Below, piece by piece: positions 17,646 through 26,688 of a stretch of DNA of 64,000 nucleotides. The notes under the pieces are model-generated. The model was not told the DNA's origin. It did no database searches and saw only the letters and a list, made by a program, of their open reading frames with translations. Source of the DNA: Shewanella schlegeliana (GTDB lineage Bacteria > Pseudomonadota > Gammaproteobacteria > Enterobacterales > Shewanellaceae). Position numbers and translations under genes: made by a program. The stretch is from assembly GCF_016765635.1 (NCBI RefSeq), contig NZ_JAESVD010000015.1, positions 21,795 to 85,794 on the forward strand, written 5' to 3'. Position 1 is the stretch's first letter. Each line of letters begins with the position of its first letter.

Positions 17646-18746
17646 CTACAAACGCATTGGCATAACAACATACATAGAGTCTTGTTCTATGTGGTTGTCA
17701 ATCAGCGCACTTGAGTTACCGTCTATCAAAGTAATGCGTACATCGTCTGAAGGTAGGTTATTAAGTACATCGAGTAAGTAACTGACGTTAAAACCTATCT
17801 CTAATGGCGCATTTTCATATTCAACATCTAAGATCTCTTCCGCTTCTTCCTGTTCAGGGTTGTTAGCAGTGATCTTAATTAAATTGTTTTCCAGCTGTAC
17901 ACGTACGCCACGGAACTTCTCATTCGACAGAATAGAAGCACGCAGTAACGCTTGCTTTAACTGCTGACGACTAGCAATAACGATTTTATCGCCGCCTTTT
18001 GGCAATACGCGACGGTAATCTGGGAAACGACCATCTACAAGCTTACTGGTAAATACAGCTGTAGCCGTGGTCGCTCTAATCGCATTATCGCCAATCGCAA
18101 TGGTCACATCTAAATCATCAGCTTCAAACGAGCGCATTAGTTCTAACACGCCCTTGCGCGGCACGATCACCTGCTTTTCAGGCAGTGAAGCTTCGATCAT
18201 TCGATGACTCAATGCCAAACGGTGTCCGTCTGTCGCAATCGCACGCAGCACATTACCTTCGGTTTCCAATAACAGACCGTTAAGATAATAACGCACGTCT
18301 TGGTTAGCCATGGAGAACTGTGTCGCATCGATCAACGACTTCATGGTGCCTTGCTTCAGAGTAAACTCAATCTCAGCCTCAAAGGCATCAACATTGGGAT
18401 ACTCTTCAGCCGGCAAAGTAGCCAAAGTAAAACGACTACGGCCAGAACGTAACAACAGACGATTTTCTTGCTGTTCTATCTTAAGCTCTACCTGATCCGG
18501 TAGTGACTTAACAATATCTAAAAACTTCTTTGCTGGGACAGTTGTACGCCCCTCAAGGATCTCACCTTCTAGCTGAACTTCGCCAACTAATTCGACCTCT
18601 AAATCGGTTCCGGTCAACTTTAGTGAGTGATTACTCACTTCAACTAAAAGGTTTGCCAGTATAGGCAAGTTGTGTCGCCTTTCTACCGCACCACTAACGA
18701 GTTGAAGCGGTTTTAATAAGGCATCCCTATCAATTGAGAATTTCAT
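17646..18746 (-). CDS. dnaN: DNA polymerase III beta sliding clamp
   Basis: The ring-shaped processivity clamp of the replisome, 366 residues as in E. coli. The N-terminus MKFSIDRDALLKPLQLV and the first-domain NLPILANLLVEV are conserved. Three repeated clamp domains follow, and the C-terminus ends YVVMPMRL, the standard clamp end that builds the hydrophobic partner-binding cleft. It lies 19 bases after dnaA and is almost surely co-transcribed with it. A 119-base gap to recF may hold an extra promoter, but I see no strong one. Confidence 0.98.
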   Translation of the reverse strand: MKFSIDRDALLKPLQLVSGAVERRHNLPILANLLVEVSNHSLKLTGTDLEVELVGEVQLEGEILEGRTTVPAKKFLDIVKSLPDQVELKIEQQENRLLLRSGRSRFTLATLPAEEYPNVDAFEAEIEFTLKQGTMKSLIDATQFSMANQDVRYYLNGLLLETEGNVLRAIATDGHRLALSHRMIEASLPEKQVIVPRKGVLELMRSFEADDLDVTIAIGDNAIRATTATAVFTSKLVDGRFPDYRRVLPKGGDKIVIASRQQLKQALLRASILSNEKFRGVRVQLENNLIKITANNPEQEEAEEILDVEYENAPLEIGFNVSYLLDVLNNLPSDDVRITLIDGNSSALIDNHIEQDSMYVVMPMRL

Positions 18747-18765
18747 TGATTCAATATCCCTGATC

Positions 18766-20151
18766 TTAAGAAGATAAAGTTCTTATCAAGTTAGCATAAT
18801 CTTCTTTAATGTCATGACTTTCTTCACGCAACTGCGCAATTTTACGACATGCATGTAAAACAGTTGTGTGATCACGCCCACCAAAGGCATCGCCAATTTC
18901 TGGCAAGCTCTGGTTAGTTAACTCTTTCGATAATGCCATAGCCATCTGTCTTGGACGCGCCACGCTACGTGAACGACGCTTAGACAGCATATCGGCCATC
19001 TTAATCTTGTAGTATTCCGCCACCGTCTTTTGGATATTATCGATAGTGACTAGCTTCTCTTGTAGAGCCAATAGATCACGCAGTGCTTCACGTACAAAAT
19101 CGATAGTGATCGGACGGCCGGTAAAGTTAGCGTTAGCAATAACACGGTTTAATGCGCCTTCAAGTTCACGAACGTTTGAACGTAAACGCTTAGCAATAAA
19201 GAATGCCACTTCATCCGGTAAGTTGATGCCACTCTCTTGTGCTTTACGCATCAAGATCGCCACACGGGTTTCTAATTCTGGTGGCTCAATCGCAACCGTT
19301 AGACCCCAACCAAAACGAGACTTTAGACGATCTTCCACACCATCGATCTCTTTCGGGTATTTATCCGAAGTCAAAATGATCTGATGATTACCTTCTAGTA
19401 GCGCATTGAAGGTATGGAAGAACTCTTCTTGAGATCTGTCTTTATTAGCAAAGAACTGAATATCATCAATAAACAGTGCATCGACGCTACGGTAGTAACG
19501 TTTAAATTCTTCGATAGCATTATTTTGTAATGCTTTAACCATATCTTGCACAAAGCGCTCAGAATGCATGTAAACCACTTTTGCATCAGGCTTATTCTTA
19601 ATAATGCCATTACCAACAGCGTGCAATAGGTGAGTCTTACCTAGACCGGTGCCACCATAAAGGAACAACGGGTTATACGCACCACCAGGATTTTCAGCCA
19701 CCTGCAAAGCAGCCGCTTTACCTAATTGGTTTGATTTACCTTCTACGAAGTTATCAAACTGGTAAGTCGGATTAATGTTACTACGGTGATTAGCATTCGC
19801 CATTGGCTCGGCATGCGGAGTATTAAAAGAAGGTTTGGCAACTTCTCTACTCGCAGGTCTGCTAGTTCTTACTGCTGCTGTGGCCTGAACAACAGGTTTA
19901 GCCGATGGACGGCTACCGATATCGAAACGCAAACTTGGCGCATCGTTACCCATTTGTTCAGTAAAAAATTGGTTGATGATATTAAGGTATTTATCCCTAA
20001 CCCAATCCAACACAAAACGATTAGGTGCATAGATGACGAGTGTATCGCCTTCCATTTCTGCCTGTAACGGTCTTATCCACATACTGAATTGCTGAGCAGA
20101 AAGCTCATCTTGCAGCCTTGCGATACATTGTTGCCAAAGTGAAACCGCCAC
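18766..20151 (-). CDS. dnaA: Chromosomal replication initiator DnaA
   Basis: AAA+ initiator that binds DnaA boxes at oriC and opens the duplex. The chosen start is GTG 20151, giving 461 residues beginning MAVSLWQQCIARLQDEL, the usual DnaA N-terminus. An upstream in-frame codon would add nine unrelated residues. Domain III has Walker A GGTGLGKTHLL and Walker B ALFIDDIQFF, plus the sensor-2 LRSNVRELEGALNR. Domain IV has the DNA-binding signature GGRDHTTVLHACRKI. A DnaA-box-like TTATCCCCA lies directly against the start codon and a consensus box about 270 bases upstream, fitting autoregulation. Confidence 0.98.
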   Translation of the reverse strand: MAVSLWQQCIARLQDELSAQQFSMWIRPLQAEMEGDTLVIYAPNRFVLDWVRDKYLNIINQFFTEQMGNDAPSLRFDIGSRPSAKPVVQATAAVRTSRPASREVAKPSFNTPHAEPMANANHRSNINPTYQFDNFVEGKSNQLGKAAALQVAENPGGAYNPLFLYGGTGLGKTHLLHAVGNGIIKNKPDAKVVYMHSERFVQDMVKALQNNAIEEFKRYYRSVDALFIDDIQFFANKDRSQEEFFHTFNALLEGNHQIILTSDKYPKEIDGVEDRLKSRFGWGLTVAIEPPELETRVAILMRKAQESGINLPDEVAFFIAKRLRSNVRELEGALNRVIANANFTGRPITIDFVREALRDLLALQEKLVTIDNIQKTVAEYYKIKMADMLSKRRSRSVARPRQMAMALSKELTNQSLPEIGDAFGGRDHTTVLHACRKIAQLREESHDIKEDYANLIRTLSS

Positions 20152-20425
20152 TGTAGTTATCCCCAGAAGATCATACAAAAGAGGTCTATTCTATAGTGAG
20201 ATCACGCTGATCGCTATCCTTTAAATATATTTATCCCCAGATAGATCAACTAATCATTAAGATCTCGATCTTAAAAGATCCCTTGAGATCAAAAATATTC
20301 AGCTAAGCTTCAAATCCAGCTTTATAAAGCGATCCAGATCGATCTATAATAGATTGCCTTCGATCTGCTTTTTGATCTGCTAAACCACAAGATGTAGTGG
20401 TAACTCACAGAGTTATCCACACATT
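20152..20425. other. dnaA regulatory region with origin-like features
   Basis: The spacer between dnaA and rpmH holds 13 GATC sites between about 20168 and 20378, against less than one expected in 211 bases. It also holds DnaA-box-like TTATCCCCA at 20157-20165 and 20231-20239, and a perfect TTATCCACA at 20413-20421. Pseudomonas has its functional origin in this gene interval; here the E. coli-type origin at mioC/mnmG is also intact. The simplest role is dnaA autoregulation with Dam/SeqA control. A second or relic origin is possible. Confidence 0.75.
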
Positions 20426-20493
20426 ATAGTAGCGTTAAACCGTCGAAGAATATTCAGAGATGCCAATATTTCATCACTTGAGTGCTTTCCTTG

Positions 20494-20522
20494 TTGACGA
20501 GGATAACTAAAGTGATTACAAT
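20494..20522 (+). promoter_or_regulatory. Sigma-70 promoter of rpmH-rnpA-yidD-yidC
   Basis: The -35 TTGACG (20494-20499) and -10 TACAAT (20517-20522) are 17 bases apart, about 75 bases before rpmH. This is the best promoter match in the spacer and points toward rpmH. Confidence 0.75.
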
Positions 20523-20597
20523 TCGGCCTCTTTTTTGCCCTTAGCTCTATTTTATAGAGTGTAAGGATTATTAACCTAACAAAGACGGATTGCCATA

Positions 20598-20735
20598 ATG
20601 AGTAAACGTACTTTTCAACCTAGCAACCTGAAGCGCAAGCGTTCTCACGGCTTCCGCGCTCGTATGGCTACAGTAGGTGGCCGTAAGGTCATCGCACGTC
20701 GCCGTGCTAAAGGTCGCGCTCGTCTTTCTGCGTAA
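20598..20735 (+). CDS. rpmH: Ribosomal protein L34 (bL34)
   Basis: A 45-residue basic ribosomal protein of the large subunit: it begins [19 protein letters not shown] and ends [10 protein letters not shown], with the core [14 protein letters not shown]. It is essentially the family consensus. The gene sits in the universal rpmH-rnpA-yidD-yidC order, 8 bases before rnpA. The ORF was found by translating from ATG 20598. Confidence 0.97.
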
Positions 20736-20743
20736 TCGTAGAA

Positions 20744-21106
20744 ATGCAAGTGACTAGCTACACCTTTACGCGGGAGTTACGTTTGTTAACTCCCGCGCAA
20801 TTTAAATCTGTATTTACCAAACCTATCAAAGCGTCCTCCGCTGAAATAACCTTACTTGCAATTCCTAATTCTGAACAACATCCTCGTTTAGGACTAACTG
20901 TTGCCAAGCGTTATGTCAAAAAAGCAAACCAACGTAACCGTATTAAACGCATAATTAGAGATAATTTCCGTTTACACCAGCATGATCTACCCGCTGTGGA
21001 TATCGTTGTGCTTGTAAGAAATGGCGTGCTTGATATGGAAAACGCAGAACTTAAAAAATTAGTAGAAAAGCTATGGCGAAAACTCAGTCGCCGTTACAAT
21101 GGCTAG
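20744..21106 (+). CDS. rnpA: Ribonuclease P protein component
   Basis: The protein subunit of RNase P, which matures tRNA 5' ends; 120 residues from ATG 20744, or 118 if translation starts at GTG 20750 (TSYTFTREL), the more family-like N-terminus. Neither start has a strong RBS, which fits translational coupling to rpmH. The signature RNR box is KKANQRNRIKRIIRDNFR around residues 65-82. The 3' end overlaps yidD by 34 bases in another frame. Confidence 0.96.
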   Translation: MQVTSYTFTRELRLLTPAQFKSVFTKPIKASSAEITLLAIPNSEQHPRLGLTVAKRYVKKANQRNRIKRIIRDNFRLHQHDLPAVDIVVLVRNGVLDMENAELKKLVEKLWRKLSRRYNG

Positions 21107-21327
21107 CAACCACGATTATTCGTGGTTACCAACTACTCATAAGCCCCATGCTGGGGCCTCGTTGTAGGTTCAATCCAACGTGTTCACATTACGCAATCGA
21201 AGCAATTCGTTTGCATGGAGTGGTGAAAGGGTGTTGGTTTGCAGGTAAACGCATATTAAGATGTCACCCTTTACATCCGGGCGGAGAAGACCCCGTCCCT
21301 AACAAAAAACATAGGTGCGATAAATAG
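21073..21327 (+). CDS. yidD: Membrane protein insertion efficiency factor YidD
   Basis: An 84-residue small membrane-associated protein that aids YidC-dependent insertion. Family marks are IRGYQLLISPMLGPRC (an amphipathic helix), FNPTCSHYAIEAI with paired cysteines, and RCHPLHPGGEDPVP. The start codon lies inside rnpA (34-base overlap) and yidC begins 3 bases after the stop, so rnpA, yidD and yidC are tightly coupled. Confidence 0.96.
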   Translation: MAKTQSPLQWLATTIIRGYQLLISPMLGPRCRFNPTCSHYAIEAIRLHGVVKGCWFAGKRILRCHPLHPGGEDPVPNKKHRCDK

Positions 21328-21330
21328 GTT

Positions 21331-22965
21331 ATGGAATCTCAACGCAATATATTGCTGATCGGTTTGCTGTTTGTCAGCTTTCTACTGTGGCAACAGTGGC
21401 AAGCAGATAAAGCTCCTCAACCGGTAGCAGCAGCTCAAACTCAATCTTCAATCCCTGCTTCAACGGTTGCTGACGCTCATAGCTCAGACGTACCTGATGC
21501 CGATTCAGCTATACCGGAAGCGGTTACCGCATCAAAAGAGCTAATCACTGTTATTACTGACCAACTAGAGATCAAAATTGATCCAGTTGGCGGCGATATT
21601 GTTTACTCAGCCCTATTAGCTCATAAGCTTGAGGAAAATGGAGACGACCCATTCGTTCTTCTAGAGCAGACAAACGATATCTATTACATCGCACAGAGTG
21701 GCCTTATTGGTCGTGATGGTATCGATAGCAGCGTAAAAGGTCGAGCTCACTTTGACAGTGCTTCACGTGAGTACAAATTGACTGATGGTCAAGACACACT
21801 AAACGTGCCTTTGACTTACGTTAGTGACAAAGGTGTTACTTACACAAAAGTATTTGTCTTCACTCGTGGCAAATACAACATCGCTGTTGATTACAAAATT
21901 AACAACACTTCAGATGCGCAGCTTCAAGTTCAAATGTATGGACAGATTAAGCACAGCATCAAGAAGAGCGAAAGCAGCATGATGATGCCTACATACCGTG
22001 GCGCAGCATTCTCGACTGCAGACATTCGCTATGAGAAGTACAGCTTCGACGATATGATTGATAAAAACCTAGATGACACAACTCTAGGTGGCTGGGTTGC
22101 AATGCTACAGCACTACTTCGTATCGGCTTGGGTACCACCAGCAACAGAAAAGAATATTATTTTCTCTAGCGTAAAAAATGGACTCGCGAATATTGGTTTC
22201 CGTGGTGAGCTACAAGATATCGCACCGGGTACTGAACAAACTATTTCAGCTGAGTTCTATGTTGGCCCTAAAGATCAAAAAGCGCTATCAGCACTATCTC
22301 CATCGCTAAACCTAGTAGTTGATTATGGTTTCCTATGGTGGTTAGCAGTACCTATCTACAAACTATTGATGTTCTTCCAGTCAATCGTTGGTAACTGGGG
22401 TGTTGCTATTATCCTAATCACGCTAACTGTTCGTGGCTTGCTATATCCGCTAACGAAAGCGCAATACACCTCTATGGCGAAAATGCGTAATCTACAGCCT
22501 AAGCTTGCCGACCTGAAAGAGCGTTTTGGTGATGACCGTCAGAAGATGGGTCAGGCTATGATGGAACTGTACAAGAAAGAGAAAGTAAACCCTATGGGTG
22601 GCTGTCTTCCTATCTTGCTACAGATGCCTATCTTCATCGCACTATACTGGGTACTACTAGAAAGTGTTGAATTGCGTCATGCGCCATTCATGTTATGGAT
22701 TACTGACTTGTCAGTACAAGATCCATACTACGTACTACCTATTCTAATGGGTATCTCGATGTTCATTATGCAGAAGATGCAGCCAATGGCACCGACAATG
22801 GACCCAATGCAAGTTAAGATGATGCAGTGGATGCCAGTGATCTTTACCGTATTCTTCCTATGGTTCCCAGCAGGTCTGGTTCTATACTGGTTGGTAGGTA
22901 ACTTAGTGGCGATTACGCAGCAGAAAATTATCTATGCTGGTCTGGAGAAAAAAGGGTTAAAATAA
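21331..22965 (+). CDS. yidC: Membrane protein insertase YidC
   Basis: A 544-residue inner-membrane insertase of the Oxa1/YidC family. The N-terminal membrane anchor (ILLIGLLFVSFLLWQQW) is followed by a Gln/Ala-rich linker and a large periplasmic domain up to about residue 330. The conserved insertase core then has NWGVAIILITLTVRGLLYPL, with the essential Arg in the groove, then MGGCLPILLQMPIFIALYWV and the last helices FTVFFLWFPAGLVLYWLV. It serves the Sec pathway and also inserts small proteins such as AtpE, whose operon lies 13 kb away. Confidence 0.97.
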   Translation: MESQRNILLIGLLFVSFLLWQQWQADKAPQPVAAAQTQSSIPASTVADAHSSDVPDADSAIPEAVTASKELITVITDQLEIKIDPVGGDIVYSALLAHKLEENGDDPFVLLEQTNDIYYIAQSGLIGRDGIDSSVKGRAHFDSASREYKLTDGQDTLNVPLTYVSDKGVTYTKVFVFTRGKYNIAVDYKINNTSDAQLQVQMYGQIKHSIKKSESSMMMPTYRGAAFSTADIRYEKYSFDDMIDKNLDDTTLGGWVAMLQHYFVSAWVPPATEKNIIFSSVKNGLANIGFRGELQDIAPGTEQTISAEFYVGPKDQKALSALSPSLNLVVDYGFLWWLAVPIYKLLMFFQSIVGNWGVAIILITLTVRGLLYPLTKAQYTSMAKMRNLQPKLADLKERFGDDRQKMGQAMMELYKKEKVNPMGGCLPILLQMPIFIALYWVLLESVELRHAPFMLWITDLSVQDPYYVLPILMGISMFIMQKMQPMAPTMDPMQVKMMQWMPVIFTVFFLWFPAGLVLYWLVGNLVAITQQKIIYAGLEKKGLK

Positions 22966-22983
22966 CCTTTAGCTCTGACTAAC

Positions 22984-23020
22984 AAAAAGCGGTCTAATAC
23001 TGAGTATTGACCGCTTTTTT
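22984..23020 (+). terminator. yidC terminator
   Basis: AAAAAGCGGTC pairs with GACCGCTTTTT, with an inner stem (AATAC/GTATT) and a six-T run. It begins 18 bases after the yidC stop, ahead of mnmE. Confidence 0.9.
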
Positions 23021-23080
23021 GCTTTCTATGTAGAAGCAGTATTTTTATCAACACCTGAAATCAGATTAGGAAACACAGTA

Positions 23081-24442
23081 ATGACTACAGATACTATCGT
23101 GGCACAAGCGACCGCTCCTGGGCGTGGTGGCGTAGGTATTATTCGCGTATCTGGCGACTTAGCGAGTAATGTTGCTATGGCCGTTTTAGGACATATCCCT
23201 AAAACCCGCTACGCCGATTACTGTGATTTTAAAGACAACTCAGGTGAAGTGATTGACCAAGGCATTGCGCTATTCTTTAAGGGTCCAAACTCCTTTACCG
23301 GTGAAGATGTACTCGAGCTACAAGGCCACGGCGGCCAAATCGTTCTGGACATGCTGATTAAACGCGTGATGGAAGTCGATGGACTGCGTATCGCAAAGCC
23401 GGGTGAGTTCAGCGAACAGGCCTTCATGAATGACAAGCTTGACCTGACTCAGGCTGAAGCAATTGCCGACCTGATTGATGCTACCAGCGAGCAGGCCGCT
23501 AAAAGCGCTCTAAACTCACTTCAGGGTGAATTCTCAACTCAGGTACATGATCTGGTAGAAAAGGTCACAAACCTACGCCTATACGTCGAGGCTGCGATTG
23601 ATTTTCCAGATGAAGAGGTCGACTTCCTATCTGATGGTAAAATTGCCGCCTCTTTGAATGGCATTATAGGCAAACTCGATGGAGTTCAAGCCAGTGCCAA
23701 GCAGGGCTCTATCATACGCGAAGGCATGAAAGTGGTTATCGCTGGTCGCCCTAATGCAGGTAAATCGAGTTTATTGAATGCTCTCGCAGGCAAAGAATCG
23801 GCTATTGTCACCGAAATTGCTGGTACCACTCGTGATGTACTACGTGAACATATCCATTTAGACGGTATGCCACTGCATATTATCGATACTGCAGGTCTGC
23901 GCGATACCGCCGATACGGTGGAGAAAATTGGTATTGAGCGTGCTTGGGATGAGATAAAAACAGCCGATCGCGTGCTGTTTATGGTCGATGGCACTACCAC
24001 AAATGCAGTTGATCCCCACGAAATCTGGCCAGACTTTATCGATCGCCTACCAAATAACTTAGGTGTTACCGTAGTGCGCAACAAAGCCGATCTAACGGGT
24101 GAAGATCTTGCGATGACTCATGAAGCTGGACACAGCGTCTACCGGATCTCTGCCAAAACGGGCTTAGGCGTTGAAGAGCTAAAACAGCATCTGAAATCAT
24201 TAATGGGCTACCAGAGTAACCTTGAAGGCGGTTTTATTGCCCGTCGTCGCCACTTAGAAGCGTTAGACTTGGCTAGCAGCCACCTATTACTGGGTAAAGA
24301 GCAGCTAGAAGTGTATCAAGCGGGCGAGCTTCTCGCCGAAGAGTTGCGCATGTGTCAGATGGCACTCTCTGAGATCACAGGTAAGTTCACCTCAGATGAT
24401 CTACTTGGTAAGATCTTTAGCTCATTTTGCATCGGTAAGTAA
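23081..24442 (+). CDS. mnmE: tRNA modification GTPase MnmE
   Basis: A 453-residue GTPase that, with MnmG, installs the 5-carboxymethylaminomethyl group on U34 of certain tRNAs. The N-terminal folate-binding domain starts TDTIVAQATAPGRGGVGIIR. The inserted G domain has G1 GRPNAGKSSLLNAL, G2 GTTRDV, G3 DTAGLRDTAD and G4 NKAD. The C-terminal FCIGK motif has the catalytic cysteine. Its partner mnmG is on the other side of the 24.5-29.7 kb segment, next to oriC. It has its own upstream spacer after the yidC terminator and its own terminator. Confidence 0.98.
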   Translation: MTTDTIVAQATAPGRGGVGIIRVSGDLASNVAMAVLGHIPKTRYADYCDFKDNSGEVIDQGIALFFKGPNSFTGEDVLELQGHGGQIVLDMLIKRVMEVDGLRIAKPGEFSEQAFMNDKLDLTQAEAIADLIDATSEQAAKSALNSLQGEFSTQVHDLVEKVTNLRLYVEAAIDFPDEEVDFLSDGKIAASLNGIIGKLDGVQASAKQGSIIREGMKVVIAGRPNAGKSSLLNALAGKESAIVTEIAGTTRDVLREHIHLDGMPLHIIDTAGLRDTADTVEKIGIERAWDEIKTADRVLFMVDGTTTNAVDPHEIWPDFIDRLPNNLGVTVVRNKADLTGEDLAMTHEAGHSVYRISAKTGLGVEELKQHLKSLMGYQSNLEGGFIARRRHLEALDLASSHLLLGKEQLEVYQAGELLAEELRMCQMALSEITGKFTSDDLLGKIFSSFCIGK

Positions 24443-24526
24443 AAGTTTAATTCCCATTATATTAATAGCAATAACATGCAATGAGCAGGTTACTAATGCT
24501 ATAAACAACGTAAATAATACAATTGG

Positions 24527-24556
24527 AAGCCACTAGAGAAACTAGTGGCTTTTTTA
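24527..24556 (+). terminator. mnmE terminator
   Basis: A 10-bp stem AAGCCACTAG / CTAGTGGCTT with an AGAAA loop and a T run, 84 bases after mnmE. Confidence 0.88.
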
Positions 24557-25844
24557 CTTTTGGTAGCGTCTTTATTAGAACGAGCTAACACCAAAACGTA
24601 AAATCCCCAATTAACCAATATTATCAAACAAGTGACCAGAACGGCTATCATGGTCACTCAGTAGGCCTTCAGTTATCTCGATAAGCTCACGCTTCATAGG
24701 AGCAATATAAAGACTCCCGGTCATAACAAATTTACGTAAAGCCCCAAGCCTATCTGTACTGATTGTTAAATACCGGCTCCTAGCGCAATAACTGACAAGT
24801 CTCACCACCAAAATCACTTCATCCCTTAACCACTAGATATGCCCCAAAAATATGCTGAGATCCATAACATGATCAACCTATAAATAAGATCCTTTTTGTG
24901 TGTATATTGAAATAAATTATGGTGAGTAATGTGGAGAAAAGAACATTCCTCCTGAGAGACACACAAAATAAACCACTTCGACTGAAAGCTATGATCAAGA
25001 TCATTAAAGCTCATATAAGTATCAACAGAGATATCAACAAGCAACTAGGATCTGTGGACAAATATGAACCGATTGACAGCAATATCTATAAATGATTGAT
25101 AATAAATAAATTTAAGTAAAAACAATTAAGATCTAAATCTGAATTTACTCCAAACTAATCGATCTTTCTCAATAAGTTATACTCAGAAAAAAATATCAAT
25201 GATCCCTATTTAATAAAAGGCCTTTTTTAAGGGCTAAAATCAGTTCGTTTTACCAAATAAAGTCGACTCCTACGCAGCTCGACTTTAGCCGTTGCCATCA
25301 ACCCGCTTACCTTTCGATACAAGGTTAATCAGAACCACCAACGTGATACTTTTGATGGTTTGGACAGAGAAGAACTTGAGCTCTTGAAAGATAGTAACCG
25401 CCTATGTACGCCTAGGCAGATATTCAACACTAAATTAAAGAGCAGCTAAGCTCAATTCAGCAATACAGAGCTCCCCACCATAACGACTAGCATCAGATAT
25501 AACTTCAACCAACATCAGCTGATACGCCCCCCAGAAGGGATAAATTGCGACTCTATTGCAAATAAAGGGAATTAAACTGGAACGATCAGAAAACTAGGAT
25601 ATTAGTGCTCGTATTAGCGAGTAGATTTGAAATAACTGTTTTGACCTTTTGCTCTAAACCTGCCGTTTAGGTTGATAGTGATTAATCTTCTACAAACTAG
25701 TACCTTAGTTCCACGTGAAACATTTTCTATTTGCAAGCAATGAGTCCACATAAAACTTTTTAAATCAGACGCATAACAAAAAACACGACTTAGCCGTGAT
25801 TCGTAGAATTATCTAAATAAAGCGGTTTTTAAGAGCCAAAAATG
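24557..25844. other. Gene-poor spacer of about 1.3 kb
   Basis: No convincing gene on either strand. Open stretches are short and AT-rich. A 58-codon ORF at 24919-25095 (+) has a strongly basic product (MVSNVEKRTF...) but no RBS. A remnant-like in-frame stretch near 25341-25450 (DTFDGLDREELELLKDSN) ends in a stop and has stops just upstream, which suggests decayed coding DNA. The only clear functional mark is the parS-like site at 25707-25722. A one-mismatch DnaA box (TGTGGACAA) is at 25053-25061. Confidence 0.55.
25707..25722. other. parS: parS site 4 (near consensus, closest to oriC)
   Basis: AGTTCCACGTGAAACA matches the consensus TGTTNCACGTGAAACA except at the first base. It is about 4 kb from oriC in a non-coding spacer, so no protein constraint explains it. 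Confidence 0.72.
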
Positions 25845-26375
25845 CTAGCAACCAGAATCGACTATCTCAAATACGGGGGGAGTGGTGGGACTCGTTGCCT
25901 GTGTGTATTTGAGGTAGCAGTTATCCCCGCTAAACTTCTTAGTCTGAGTCATAAAACGAATGAAATTATCACCGCCGTTATTATGAAAGTACCAATCAGC
26001 TGGTTCATCAGCATTGAAAACTGAATCTGTAAAAGTAGCCATAATCAACATACTCCAGGCTTTCTTTGAGTCTGCAGCTGGGTAACCGTAGGCTAAATGA
26101 ATTTTTTGGCCATCAATAATAATGACATTTTCATCATCGGTTACATCATCATTATCCTGTGGTGGCTTGTTCTGTAACCCTTGCAACACTGATTTAGGGT
26201 AAAGCACACTCATCACACTGTGCATCTCAGCCTGCAGGCCTTTCAAAGAAGATATTCTAGCGTCAGACTGAAGTTCAATAAAACGAGGGACAGCAATAAC
26301 ACTGAGGATGGCGAGAACAATAATAACAACCACTAACTCAATTAGAGTAAAACCATTTTTCAGCATTAAATTCAT
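25845..26375 (-). CDS. Lone type IV pilin-like (MSHA/pseudopilin) protein
   Basis: A 176-residue prepilin. The short leader MNLMLKNG is followed by the prepilin peptidase motif G|FTLIELVVVIIVLAILSVIA (cut after Gly8, Phe methylated, Glu5 of the mature form present) and the hydrophobic N-terminal helix. The remainder is a globular domain. The C-terminal pair of cysteines (DNCYLKY ... VDSGC) resembles the disulfide loop of MSHA pilins such as MshB. There is no other pilus gene in the window, so it must use machinery encoded elsewhere. The start may be ATG 26375 or the ATG three codons later. RBS is poor. Expression is unproven. Confidence 0.8.
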   Translation of the reverse strand: MNLMLKNGFTLIELVVVIIVLAILSVIAVPRFIELQSDARISSLKGLQAEMHSVMSVLYPKSVLQGLQNKPPQDNDDVTDDENVIIIDGQKIHLAYGYPAADSKKAWSMLIMATFTDSVFNADEPADWYFHNNGGDNFIRFMTQTKKFSGDNCYLKYTQATSPTTPPVFEIVDSGC

Positions 26376-26688
26376 CGTTATATTTTACAAGACAGGAACA
26401 CTATTATATTGAATTATCGAACAATTTAAAATCATTACCCTTGACTATTATAAGCTTGAATTTCACACAACTTCTTATCGAAATCCCCGCTATAAAGCGA
26501 AGTAGAACCAAACAGATAAACGAATAGTCGCTAACAACCTCAAACCTATATAGTGATTCAATAGCCCAAGCGTAAACAAAGCCTGCCAATTTAGTGATGA
26601 CTTTTACAAGCTGTATCACTTTCATTCCATTTAGATCACGGTAAAATCCGCGCCTTGTTTGAATCCATACCTTTTGTATAGCTTATTT
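26376..26688. other. Intergenic spacer between the pilin-like gene and the exporter
   Basis: 313 bases of AT-rich DNA between divergent genes. I see no credible gene, hairpin or operator. It must hold both promoters, but no clean -35/-10 pair stands out. Confidence 0.4.

Noticed and set aside
20744..20752. A firm decision between ATG 20744 and GTG 20750 as rnpA start
   Set aside because: Neither has a clear RBS; the difference is two residues and cannot be settled from this sequence.
24611..25044. Two minus-strand open frames (24611-24817, 24826-25044) as genes
   Set aside because: AT-rich, no RBS, no recognisable sequence pattern, and no operon context.
25341..25450. An insertion sequence or transposase remnant
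   Set aside because: The short open stretch has no transposase motif and no inverted ends were found.
26404..26625. A 73-codon minus-strand frame as a membrane protein gene
   Set aside because: Hydrophobic content comes from AT-rich spacer; no RBS or family resemblance.
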